Shown: one piece after another, positions 8,851 to 17,800 of the stretch
How the letters are laid out: every line of letters starts with the position of its first letter
Numbering within the stretch: the stretch's first letter is position 1
Assembly: GCA_003367665.1 (NCBI GenBank)
Contig: QKXI01000006.1
Coordinates: forward strand, 9,702-73,701
Source: Leifsonia sp. ku-ls
GTDB lineage: Bacteria; Actinomycetota; Actinomycetes; Actinomycetales; Microbacteriaceae
Length of the DNA stretch: 64,000 bases
Direction of reading: 5' to 3'
The notes under the pieces: generated by a model
The model's database searches: none
What the model saw: the letters and a program-made list of their open reading frames with translations, nothing else
What the model was told of the DNA's origin: nothing
Made by a program: the position numbers and the translations under genes

Positions 8851-8887
8851 GCGTAGGGGGTGGACCGATCCGGTCCACCCCCTACGC
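8851..8887. terminator. Bidirectional intrinsic terminator
   Basis: A perfect 17-bp stem (8851-8867 with 8871-8887) has a three-base loop (ATC). It lies between the converging surface-protein and esterase genes, seven bases after one stop and three before the other. There is no long U tract, as is usual in high-GC actinobacteria. Confidence 0.85.
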
Positions 8888-8889
8888 CG

Positions 8890-10188
8890 TCACGTCGCCG
8901 GGCGCTCCAGGCCCAGCATCGGGAACAGGAGTCCGGCCCCCGCCTCGAGACCACCGATGAGGGCGCCGACACCGTGGCCGCCCTCGGGCAGATCGACGAA
9001 GGCGGAGTCGATTCCGGCGCCGGTGGCCGCGGCCTTCGCCTGCAGCGCGACGTGGTGGAAGGCGGGGTCGTCGCGGGCCGCGGTGAAGATGGCCGTCATG
9101 CCGGCGTGCGAGAAGTGGCGCAGCTTCACGAACGGCTTGCTGGCCTCGTAGGCCGCCGTGTCGCCGCCGAAGGTGTCGCGCAGGGTCGCATCCGGATGCT
9201 CGGCGCCCGGGAACTCCTCGCCGGAGACGTCCAGGATGTGGGTGAAGACATCCGGGTGGTCGATCGCGAACGACAGAGCGCACAGGCCGCCGTTGGAGTA
9301 CCCCGCCACGGTCCAGAAGCGGTGGTCCCTGGTCACGGGGAGGTGGGCGGCGGCCCACGCAGCGACATCCGTGGACACGTAGGTCTCCGCATGGCCGAAC
9401 CGCTGGGTGTCGAGACAGAGGGTGTCGGTGTACGGGTCGCCGAGCTGGTCGGCCACCACGACGACGGGAGCGAGGCCGTTGTGGCGGGCGGCGTAGCGGT
9501 CGAGGACCTTCGCGATCGGCGCGGTGTCGGGGTTGCCCGGCTGTCCCATCATCATGACCAGCATCGGCAGCGCAGGCGGATGCTTCACGAGCGCGGCGGG
9601 CGGCAGGTACAGCCCCGCCTCCCTGGCGTGGAAGCCGCTGACGGTCCCCGGGATCGCGGCCGTGCCCACCTCGCCGTGCGCCGGCATGCCCGCGGGAGGC
9701 GACCAGTGCTTCCAGAGCTGGGTGTCGTACTCGGTGGACCCGCCGGCCGGCGGCGCCAGCGTGAGCGGCTTCGAGTAGGTCACGGCGAGCGCGCTCCCGA
9801 GGGTGCGATTGATGCCGTAGTTGGCGTTGATGCCGACGGCGGCGGCGAGGGCGAACACCGGGACCGCGACGATCGCGACCGCCGTGCGCCAACGGGGCCG
9901 GCGGCGGATGCTGGACAGTGCGACGGCGATGGCGACGAAGGCGGTCGCGATCCACAGATAGTTGCCGAATCCCAGCGACTCGCCGAAGAGGTTCAGCCAC
10001 CGGACGCAGACCAGCCACGTGACCACGGCGGCAAGAAGGCCGACGGCGACGGCCGACCCCAGCACCAGGAGTCGCCGACGGGTGGGGCGACGCCACAGCA
10101 CCACACCGGCGAGCACGGCCGCGAGCGCGAACACCACGACCGGCACGGGACCGTCGACGACGTCGAGGTCGAGGATCGCCTGGAGCAC
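8890..10188 (-). CDS. Membrane-anchored alpha/beta-hydrolase, esterase D/antigen 85-like
   Basis: The protein has 432 residues and begins with GTG behind AGAGGA. Four hydrophobic helices span residues ~12-32, 40-60, 75-92 and 104-120, followed by an extracytoplasmic hydrolase. The nucleophile elbow is GYSNGG with Ser298, and the C-terminal GGHGVGAL supplies the likely catalytic His405; the acid is probably one of the Asp residues near 372-374. This resembles the esterase-fold proteins related to antigen 85 (mycolyltransferases), which in non-mycolate actinobacteria act on unknown acyl or sugar esters in the envelope. It converges on the surface-protein gene and stands alone, separated from the histidine kinase by 45 bp. 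Function beyond hydrolase/acyltransferase is not known. Confidence 0.8.
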   Translation of the reverse strand: MLQAILDLDVVDGPVPVVVFALAAVLAGVVLWRRPTRRRLLVLGSAVAVGLLAAVVTWLVCVRWLNLFGESLGFGNYLWIATAFVAIAVALSSIRRRPRWRTAVAIVAVPVFALAAAVGINANYGINRTLGSALAVTYSKPLTLAPPAGGSTEYDTQLWKHWSPPAGMPAHGEVGTAAIPGTVSGFHAREAGLYLPPAALVKHPPALPMLVMMMGQPGNPDTAPIAKVLDRYAARHNGLAPVVVVADQLGDPYTDTLCLDTQRFGHAETYVSTDVAAWAAAHLPVTRDHRFWTVAGYSNGGLCALSFAIDHPDVFTHILDVSGEEFPGAEHPDATLRDTFGGDTAAYEASKPFVKLRHFSHAGMTAIFTAARDDPAFHHVALQAKAAATGAGIDSAFVDLPEGGHGVGALIGGLEAGAGLLFPMLGLERPAT

Positions 10189-10233
10189 CCGGTTTCCTCT
10201 CGAGGTCAGCCGTGCTGAGGTAAGACGTGTATA

Positions 10234-11349
10234 TCACGCACGGGCGCGGGGAACGGTCAGCTGGACACGGAACCCGTCGCCGGTCGGCCCGGAGCGGAGC
10301 GATCCGCCCAGCAGCTCGGCGCGCTCGCGAAGACCGAGAAGCCCCAGCCTCGCGCTGGGGAGGCGGAGCGGCGGTTCTGCGGCTCTCCCGTTGACGACGG
10401 TGACACCGCACGTCCTCTCGTCCGACCACAGCCGGACCGAGATCGGCGATCCGGGGGCGTGCTTCCTGGCGTTGGTCAGAGCCTCCTGCACCGTGCGGTA
10501 CACGGCTCGCTGCGCGGAGGGGCTCGCATCGGCGGGGAGTTCCCCGCTCATCTCGACGGGAAGCCCGCTCGTGGCGACGAGGGCGGCCAGGTCGGAGGCG
10601 GTGGGCTGGGGCGCGAGCCCCGGGCTCTGCGTCCCGGCGGCGCGGAGGAGCATCACCATGTCTCTGAGCTCCTCCAGCGTCGTCGCGCTCAGCGCCCGGA
10701 TGGAGCCGGCGGCCTCGCGGGCCGCATGGTCGGTCGCGGTCACCTGCAGAGCCGCCGCCTGCACCGAGATGAGGCTGACCTGGTGCGAGACCACGTCGTG
10801 CATCTCCCGGGCGAGCTGGTTGCGCTCCCGGGCGAGGACCGTCTGCGTGTGGAGCTCCCGCTCGTGTCTCTTCGTGGTCTCCGCCTCGGCGATGCGCGCG
10901 CGGAGGTCCGCCGTCGTCTGCACCAGCTGACCGAGCAGGATCGGGGCCGCGGCGGTGGCGAGCTGGTAGACGAACGTCAGGGCCGTCCAGTTCTGGTCCA
11001 CCGTGAACTGGGTGGTGACGGGCCAGCCGACCGCCTCCGCCGCCGCGAACAGCGCGCCGCAGACGAACAGCAGCCAGCGCCGGCGGGTGCGCACCGCCAA
11101 CGCGAACAGCGCGATCACGGGCGCTGCCAGGATGTTGGCGACCAGCGCCGCGGGGAGCGTTAGCGCGAACGCCGCCAGCGGCCAGCGCCGACGGATCAGC
11201 AGGGCGGCGCACGCCAGAGCGCAGACGCCGAGCGTGAGCGCGTCGGCGTCCGTGGTGTAGAGCCACGCGTCCGCCGCGGCGACGGCGACCGCGAGGAGGT
11301 CGACCGCCCAGGCCGGGAGGCGACGCCAGAGCGCGACGACCCGGTTCAC
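10234..11349 (-). CDS. Sensor histidine kinase, NarL/DesK type (HisKA_3)
   Basis: The protein has 371 residues with an N-terminal sensor of about five to six membrane helices (residues 15-145) and very short loops, so it probably senses the membrane itself. A short coiled coil (147-175) leads to the dimerisation domain with phospho-acceptor His184 in REMHDVVSHQVS. The HATPase domain follows, with the N-box VQEALTNARKHAPG and the G-box LGLLGLRERAELLGGSL. Its start overlaps the stop of the response-regulator gene by four bases (ATGA), so the pair is co-translated. The divergent MprF-like gene and its lipoprotein partner are plausible targets, suggesting a LiaS/DesK-like envelope or membrane-lipid stress system; that is inferred from neighbourhood only. 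Confidence 0.92.
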   Translation of the reverse strand: MNRVVALWRRLPAWAVDLLAVAVAAADAWLYTTDADALTLGVCALACAALLIRRRWPLAAFALTLPAALVANILAAPVIALFALAVRTRRRWLLFVCGALFAAAEAVGWPVTTQFTVDQNWTALTFVYQLATAAAPILLGQLVQTTADLRARIAEAETTKRHERELHTQTVLARERNQLAREMHDVVSHQVSLISVQAAALQVTATDHAAREAAGSIRALSATTLEELRDMVMLLRAAGTQSPGLAPQPTASDLAALVATSGLPVEMSGELPADASPSAQRAVYRTVQEALTNARKHAPGSPISVRLWSDERTCGVTVVNGRAAEPPLRLPSARLGLLGLRERAELLGGSLRSGPTGDGFRVQLTVPRARA

Positions 11350-12008
11350 GAACCCACCTCCCGCTCGTCGAGGAGTCCTGCGCGCTGCGCCGCGAGCGCG
11401 GCCTGCACCCGGCTGCTGACGCCGAGCTTCGCCAGGATGGCGCTGACATGATCCTTGACCGTTCCCGACCCGAGGTAGAGCCGGCCGGCGATCTCCGCAT
11501 TGGAGAGCCCGCTCGCGACCAGCGCGAGCACCTGCCGCTCGCGGTCGGTGAGGGTGGAGACGCGCTCCGCCTCGGCGTCCACCGCCCGGCCGAGTCCCGG
11601 ATGCGTGTCGAGCAGCGTCCGGGACGCGCGTGCCGACAGCACGACGCCCCCGGCGGCGAGCGCGCGCACGTACTGGGCCAGCTGTTCCGGCTCGGTGTCC
11701 TTCAGGAGGAAGCCCGACGCGCCGGAGCCGAGCGCCGCCATCACGTACTCGTCGGCGTCGAAGGTCGTCAGCATCGCGACCGTCGGCCGGTCGGGCAGCG
11801 TGTCGATCAGGCCGAGCAGGGTGAGGCCGTCGACCTGCGGCATCCGGATGTCGAGCAGGAGCACGTCCGGCTTCTCGGCGCGGATCAGGTCGAGTGCGTC
11901 CACCCCCGAGGCGGTGCCGACGACGCGGATGTCCTCGGTCGCGTCGAGGATCATCGTGAACCCGGTGCGCACCAGCGCTTCGTCGTCCACGATCACGACA
12001 CGGATCAT
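11346..12008 (-). CDS. Response regulator, NarL/FixJ family
   Basis: The protein has 220 residues. The receiver domain (1-120) has the acidic pocket DDE (8-10), phospho-acceptor Asp53 in LLLDIRMPQVDG, the conserved Thr81 and Lys103 (FLLKDT). The LuxR-type output domain (150-215) reads LTDRERQVLALVASGLSN then YLGSGTVKDHVSAILAKLGV. It is the first gene of the two-gene operon with the membrane kinase and is transcribed away from the MprF-like gene across a 162-bp region. That region contains GC-rich symmetric sequences, but I could not pick a definite operator. Confidence 0.93.
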   Translation of the reverse strand: MIRVVIVDDEALVRTGFTMILDATEDIRVVGTASGVDALDLIRAEKPDVLLLDIRMPQVDGLTLLGLIDTLPDRPTVAMLTTFDADEYVMAALGSGASGFLLKDTEPEQLAQYVRALAAGGVVLSARASRTLLDTHPGLGRAVDAEAERVSTLTDRERQVLALVASGLSNAEIAGRLYLGSGTVKDHVSAILAKLGVSSRVQAALAAQRAGLLDEREVGS

Positions 12009-12170
12009 CCGCACTCCTTCCCTCACCAGAACGCTAGGGCACGAAACGCGGCCGCGGCCGGGTGGGCCCGCATCACCGCCGGTGGGAGGGGGCGATATCC
12101 GCCGATCGACGGATGCGGTCCAGTCGACCGGGTGACGCGCGCGAGGGGCCGGACGCGCTGGACTGGCGGC

Positions 12171-14147
12171 ATGTCCGTCCTCGTCACCCGACTCCTGCGC
12201 GTCGCGCCGCGGATCCCGCTCACCCTCGTCGTGTCGGCGGGCGGCGCGGGCGCCGCCGTCGCGCAGGTCGTCTGGGCCGGGGAGATCGAGCTCGCCGGCG
12301 CCCCGTTCAGCGTCGTCTCCTGGCTCCTCCTGATCGGCTCGCTCGCGACGGCCGAGTGGCGGTTCGGGAGCAGGCGCACCCTGACGGTCGCGTCCATCGG
12401 CACGGCGGTCGGCGTCGGGCTCGCCTGGGCGTTCCTGTCCGGTCTGGCGGCGCTGGGCGAGCCGCTCGCCGAGGAGGCGGTGCGCTACCAGCCGTGGACG
12501 CCGTCGGTCACGACCGCCGCGCTGCTCGCCGCGGCCTCCTGCACCCTGCGGCCGGCGGCGCGGAGGAGCCTGCGCTGGGTCGTCGGCACGGCCGTGGTCG
12601 CGATGCTCCTCACGTCCGGCCACGCGTCCGACGTCGCCCGCGCCCTCGCAGCGGGTGCGGGGCTCGCCGCGGGGATCGTCGCACGGAGGGCCGTGCCGGG
12701 CGAGGCGTGGCGGCCCAGCGGGCGAGCACGCTGGCGCAGCGTCCTCGCGTCGTCGCTCGTGATCGTCGCGAGCGCCCTCGCGCTCGCGTCCGTGACGCCG
12801 AACGCGACCGGCGTCCTGGCGTGGACGGGAGCGGTGGTCGACCCGACGTTCGCACCGCTCGTGGCGGGCATGCTGGCCGTCGGCGCCGCGCTCATCCTCG
12901 GCGGACGGCTCGTCGGCGTGCTGGTCGGCGGCGGTGCGCTGGTGGTCGTCGCCGTCGCCGCGCTCGTCGGGCTGGTGATCGCGCCCGCCCTCTCCGACGG
13001 CATCGACTGGAGCGACCTGACGGGCGCCGACGCCGAGTGGCAGCTGGTCGCCCTCCTCGCCGGTGGCCTTCCCGCCCTCCTCGTGCTCCTGGTGCTGCTC
13101 GGCGCCCGGGCCGCCCTGCGCCGCCCCGTCCCGCAGCCGACCACGGAGGATCGGCGCCGGCTGGCCGAGGTGCTCCGGGAGTCCGGCGACGGATCGTTCG
13201 CCCACATGGCGACCTGGGCGGGCAACTCGGTGTGGTTCGGCCGGCACGGGAACGCGATCGCCTACCGGGTGCGGGACGGCGTGGCCTTCACCGTGGGCGA
13301 CCCGATCGGGCCGCGGCAGGACGAGGCCGCGCTGTCGTTCGCCCGCTTCTGCGACGAGCGTGGCTGGACGCCGGTGTTCTACAGCGTCCACGACGCCGCT
13401 GCGGCGGCCCTGGAGCAGGCGGGCTGGACACGCACGCCGGTCGGCACAGAGGCCGTGCTCGACACGGCCTCCTTCACCCTCACCGGTCGGAAGCGCCAGG
13501 ATCTGCGCACGGCCGTGAACCGGGCGGAGCGTGAGGGGATGAGCGCCGTCTGGACGACGTACCGCGACTGCGACCCGGCGATCCGGCGGCAGATCGACAC
13601 CCTCTGCGCCGGGTGGGTGGACGGCAAGCGGCTGCCGGAGATGGGCTTCACCCTCGGCGGCCTGGCCGAGCTCGACGACCCGGACGTCCGGCTCATGGTC
13701 GCGCTCGCCGCCGACGGCCGCGTGCACGCCGTCACCAGCTGGCTGCCGCGGCGGAAGGGCGGCGACCTCGTCGGCTGGACGCTGGATGTCATGCGACGCG
13801 ATCGCGCCGGCATGCCCGGGGCGATGGAGTTCGCCATCGTCTCGACCATCCGGCGGGCCGCGGAGGAGGGCGTGTCGGTCGTGAGCCTCTCCGGGACGCC
13901 GCTCGCCGCCCACGACGGCGCGGCGACGGGCCGCGTCGTCGGCCGGCTGAGGCGTCTGCTCGAACCGGCGTACGGGTTCGCCTCGCTCGAACGGTTCAAG
14001 GCGAAGTTCGGCGCTCGCCCGGAACCGCTCTGGATGTGCTTCCCGCAGCCCATGCAGCTCGGCCGGATCGCCCCGGCGCTGCTGCGCGTCTACGTCCCCG
14101 ACCTCCGGCTGACCAGGGTCGTCGGCGCGCTGCGGGCCACCGCGTGA
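12171..14147 (+). CDS. MprF-like membrane protein with C-terminal DUF2156 (aminoacyl-lipid transferase-like) domain
   Basis: The protein has 658 residues. The N-terminal ~320 residues contain about eight hydrophobic helices. Residues ~330-640 match the C-terminal catalytic domain of phosphatidylglycerol lysyltransferases (DUF2156, a double GNAT fold), with the family landmarks GDPIGP, RKRQDLRTAVNRAEREG, GWTLDVMRRD and ERFKAKFG. MprF enzymes transfer an amino acid from tRNA to membrane lipid and flip the product, protecting against cationic peptides. The short N-terminal part lacks the full 14-helix flippase, so this may be a reduced actinobacterial form. The start at ATG 12171 is not marked by a clear SD. 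The following lipoprotein gene overlaps by four bases. Confidence 0.82.
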   Translation: MSVLVTRLLRVAPRIPLTLVVSAGGAGAAVAQVVWAGEIELAGAPFSVVSWLLLIGSLATAEWRFGSRRTLTVASIGTAVGVGLAWAFLSGLAALGEPLAEEAVRYQPWTPSVTTAALLAAASCTLRPAARRSLRWVVGTAVVAMLLTSGHASDVARALAAGAGLAAGIVARRAVPGEAWRPSGRARWRSVLASSLVIVASALALASVTPNATGVLAWTGAVVDPTFAPLVAGMLAVGAALILGGRLVGVLVGGGALVVVAVAALVGLVIAPALSDGIDWSDLTGADAEWQLVALLAGGLPALLVLLVLLGARAALRRPVPQPTTEDRRRLAEVLRESGDGSFAHMATWAGNSVWFGRHGNAIAYRVRDGVAFTVGDPIGPRQDEAALSFARFCDERGWTPVFYSVHDAAAAALEQAGWTRTPVGTEAVLDTASFTLTGRKRQDLRTAVNRAEREGMSAVWTTYRDCDPAIRRQIDTLCAGWVDGKRLPEMGFTLGGLAELDDPDVRLMVALAADGRVHAVTSWLPRRKGGDLVGWTLDVMRRDRAGMPGAMEFAIVSTIRRAAEEGVSVVSLSGTPLAAHDGAATGRVVGRLRRLLEPAYGFASLERFKAKFGARPEPLWMCFPQPMQLGRIAPALLRVYVPDLRLTRVVGALRATA

Positions 14148-14692
14148 CCTCCGGCGGATGGGGTGGCGGGCGTCGGCGCCTTCTGGCGTTCGCCGCGGCG
14201 CTCTCGGTGCTGGCGCTGCTCTCCGGGTGCAGCCTCGGGCTGACGCGCCCGCACCACCGTCCGGACGACAGGTCGGCGCTCCCGGTGCTGTCCGTCCACG
14301 GCCAGCGGATCGAGCCCTCCGAGGTCGTGTACCGCGTCGGCGGCAAGACGCGCCGGCCGGCGAGAGAGCATGCGGAGACCCCCAGCGTGACGCTCCGGCC
14401 TGCGCACCGGCTGCGGATGCGGGTGGTGAGCGGCTACCCCGCCGAGGAGGTGCGCGTGGGGGTCTTCTCGGGAGTGGACGCCAAGGGCGCCGCGCGCGAC
14501 GGCGGCGACCAGTTCGACTGTCTGGACGGCGGATCGGCGTGCCGGATGGACACGCGCGCGGGGAGCGTCCACCTCTCGGTGCCCGTCACTCCGTCGGTTC
14601 GCCTGGTGATCGTGCGCGAGAACTTCCGGCTCGGTCGTGCTGCGACGCTGGAGCTGGTCTGGCGATTCCAGGTCACGGCCGCCGCGCCGTGA
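14144..14692 (+). CDS. Lipoprotein of unknown function coupled to the MprF-like gene
   Basis: The protein has 182 residues and starts at GTG inside the GTGA overlap with the preceding gene. A twin-Arg-rich start, hydrophobic segment (residues 13-26) and lipobox LLSGC put the lipidated cysteine near residue 28, so it should be attached to the outer face of the membrane. The mature part is beta-rich, with PVLSVHGQRIEPS and a final strand ELVWRFQV, and contains two cysteines (DCLDGGSAC) likely to form a disulphide. I do not recognise the family. The tight coupling to the MprF-like gene suggests a shared role in envelope charge or stress. Confidence 0.7.
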   Translation: MTSGGWGGGRRRLLAFAAALSVLALLSGCSLGLTRPHHRPDDRSALPVLSVHGQRIEPSEVVYRVGGKTRRPAREHAETPSVTLRPAHRLRMRVVSGYPAEEVRVGVFSGVDAKGAARDGGDQFDCLDGGSACRMDTRAGSVHLSVPVTPSVRLVIVRENFRLGRAATLELVWRFQVTAAAP

Positions 14693-14815
14693 CCCGTTCG
14701 GGGGTCATCTGGTCGCGCTCAGGGTGAACCCGGGGTGAAAACGGTCCTTCGAGCCCCGTCCGTCCCCTAGCGTCATGCCCAGCGGCATCGCGTGGGCGCG
14801 GCCGCTCATCGGTTG

Positions 14816-14855
14816 CGCATCGCGGGTCGGTCTCCAAAACGAGTCCCGCGATGCG
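14816..14855 (+). promoter_or_regulatory. Perfect 11-bp hairpin in the leader of the second surface-protein gene
   Basis: CGCATCGCGGG (14816-14826) pairs perfectly with CCCGCGATGCG (14845-14855) around an 18-base loop. It ends 14 bases before the Shine-Dalgarno AAGGGGAA (about 14870-14877). A TAGCGT (14768-14773) upstream could be the -10 element, which would place the hairpin inside the 5' UTR. The first giant surface gene also has nested inverted repeats in the same place, though unrelated in sequence. Confidence 0.5.
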
Positions 14856-14882
14856 ATGACGCAGGGACGAAGGGGAAGCGCT

Positions 14883-17800
14883 GTGTCCGTGAACACGCAT
14901 GTCCGCACACGTGGTCTGACGCTGGGCTCGCCCTGGCGCTGGGTCGCGGCCGTCGTCGCCGGGAGCCTCGCTCTGGCGACGGCTTTCGTCGGCGCTCCCG
15001 CCGTCGCCGCGCCGGTCTACCAGATCGAGGCGTCGTGGGCGCCCGGCACCCCGACGACCGTGAAGAGCGGCGACGTGGTCACGGGCGTGTGGCGCGTGAA
15101 CGTGAACGACAGCGCGGAGGCGCCGTCGAACGACCCGGTCGACAACGTGACCGTCACCATCGCGGCACAGAACGGCCGCTACACCTCCCTCCCGTCGCTG
15201 TGTCTGACCACGGGCGTCACCCCGGCCTCCAGCATCTCGGCCGACGGGCACACCCTCGTCTGCAACCTCGGCACCCGCAACGAGGGAACGGCCGTCGTGC
15301 TGCAGGCGCCGATCGTCGCCGACGGCGCCACCGGCAGCCAGCTCAGCGCCAGCGGCAGCATCGCCGGCCAGACGGCGAACCTGAGCCCGATCTCGATCAC
15401 CAACCCGTTCGGCATGGACATCCGCTGGGGCACCGGCACGCCGACGTTCTCGTTCGGCAACGGCGGCTTCCTGGTCGACTACGAGTGGACGCTGAGCAAG
15501 GCCCTCGGCAGCGACGCCGGCCCGCAGTCCATCACCTACAACCTGAACATCGCCTCGCCGCAGGGCTCGGCGGTGTCCGTGGACCCGCAGGGCTGCACGC
15601 CCTTCAGCGGGCCCGCCGCGGCGGACGGCCACCCCTGGTCCGGTGGCAGCCACCCGGCCGACCACATGACGGTCCCGGCGGGCACCTGCACGATCACGCA
15701 GACCGGGGCCAACACGTTCCAGCTGACCCTCACCGGCATCGACTACGCGCCGGCGAACCCGCCGACGCTCGACTCGGCCGGCAACCGGCTCCCGGTGGAC
15801 CAGGTGGCCCTGGCCTCCGGCTCCATCTGGATCCGCGTGAACACCGCGTCCTCCGGTTCGGCCGTGCTGAACTCGGACGCCCCCACGTACACCTCGGTCA
15901 CCGGGCAGACGGCGCAGGACGACCCGGCGAACAACTCGGAGTCGAAGGCCTGGACCACGCCCGGCCTGTACTCGTCCGGCTGGGGCCGCGGCTACACCAA
16001 CAGCGGCGGGACGACCTGGGACGACACGTACCGCGTCTCCGCGGGCACCACGGTCGGCCAGTACATGGACACCGCGTTCCAGCTGCACACGGACCGCGCC
16101 GACACGCAAATGGTCGGCATGTGCACGGCCCTCGACACCAAGTACGTGACCTTCGGAGGCTGGGCCTGGGCGCAGGCCAGCGACAACACCATCGCGACGA
16201 CGGCCGAGTATTACGTCGGCAACGACCCGACCCTCGACCCCGCCAGCGCCGGCTACGACCCGAACGCCTTCGACTGCGGCTCGACGACCGGCTGGACCAC
16301 CACTCCGCCCGCCGACCTGACCACCGTCAAGGCGATGCGCATCACCGGCACCCAGGGCGAGTTCGAGAAGCTCTCGACGCAGTCCAACGTCACGGCGGTC
16401 GTCACGCAGAACATCAAGCCGAACGTTCCCGCGGGGACGGACGTCTGGTCCTTCTTCTCCGGCATCGTCGACGTGCCCTCCAACAACTGGTGGAACGGCA
16501 CCGGCTGCATCACCCCGACCGCCGGCTCGCGCTACCCCTGCACCACCGGCTTCCGCGACGTTCTGCGCATCGTCACCGCCACCCCGAACGTCTCCAAGAG
16601 CGTCGACCGCTCGGTGGTCAGCCCCGGCCAGCCGGCCGTCTACACCCTGAACTACTCGGCCAACGGAGCCGGCGCCATCCCCGCCACGGTCGACGGCTAC
16701 CAGCTGGTCGACACGCTGCCGGCGGGCGTGACCTACGTGCCCGGCTCGGCGACGCCCGAGCCCGCGATCAGCACGAACGGCTCCGGCCAGCAGGTGCTGA
16801 CGTGGACGCTGAACGGCGTCACCACCAACGCCGACCACGCGCTCACCTACCAGGCCGTGGCCGACAGCTCCGTCACACCGGGGGCCGCGCTCACCAACTC
16901 GGTCACCGCCACCTACGCCGGCATCTCGAAGTCCGCGGCGGCGCAGGTCACCGTCGCCACCGACGGCTACACCACCGTCGTCAAGACGGCCGACGCGCAG
17001 TACATCCCGAACCTGAACGGCGACGGCGTCGGCACCGGCTCGTGGACGATCACCGTAAGGTCGTACGACCCGACGACGCAGCCGTTCACGGACACGATCG
17101 ACATCCTCCCGTACATCGGCGACGGCCGCGGCACCGCGTACTCCGGCTCCTACAGCCTGACGTCGGTCAACGTCCCGCTCGGCGCCACCGTCTACTACAC
17201 GACCGCCGACCCGACGACGCTGTCCGACGACCCGTCCAACGCGCAGAACGGCGCGGCGGCGGGCGACCCGACCGGCAACACCGTCGGCTGGACCACGACG
17301 AAGCCGGCGAACCCGACCGCGATCCGCGTGATCGGCGGCAGCCTGGCCCCGGGCGCGACGCAGCAGTTCGGCGTCCACATCGCCACGAACGGCGTGAAGG
17401 GCGGCGACACCCTGGTGAACCGGGCGCAGTCGATCGCCGGGCACACCTCGCTCGTGATGCGCACCTCCGCCGCGATCACGGTGGCGAACTACTACTCCGC
17501 GACCCTGATCAAGGAGGTGCAGGACGCCGACGGCACCTGGCACGACGCCAACAGCGCGGTCGACTACCCGGTGTTCCACTACGGCGACACCGTGAACTAC
17601 CGCATCACCGTCACCAACACCGGCCAGGGCACCCTGACCAACCTGAACGTGACGGACGACAAGAACCCGACCGCCGGCGCCTTCCACATCGACACCCTCG
17701 CGCCGGGCGAGAAGCAGTCGCACCAGTACACGCTCACGCTCGACGACTCCCTCCCGGGCGGCTCCTTCGTGAACACCGCCTGCGGCACCGCCGACACCCC

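Noticed and set aside
10234-14692. Antibiotic-biosynthesis cluster suggested by kinase/regulator/MprF/lipoprotein grouping
   Set aside because: No synthetase, carrier protein or tailoring enzyme is present; an envelope-stress function explains the genes better.
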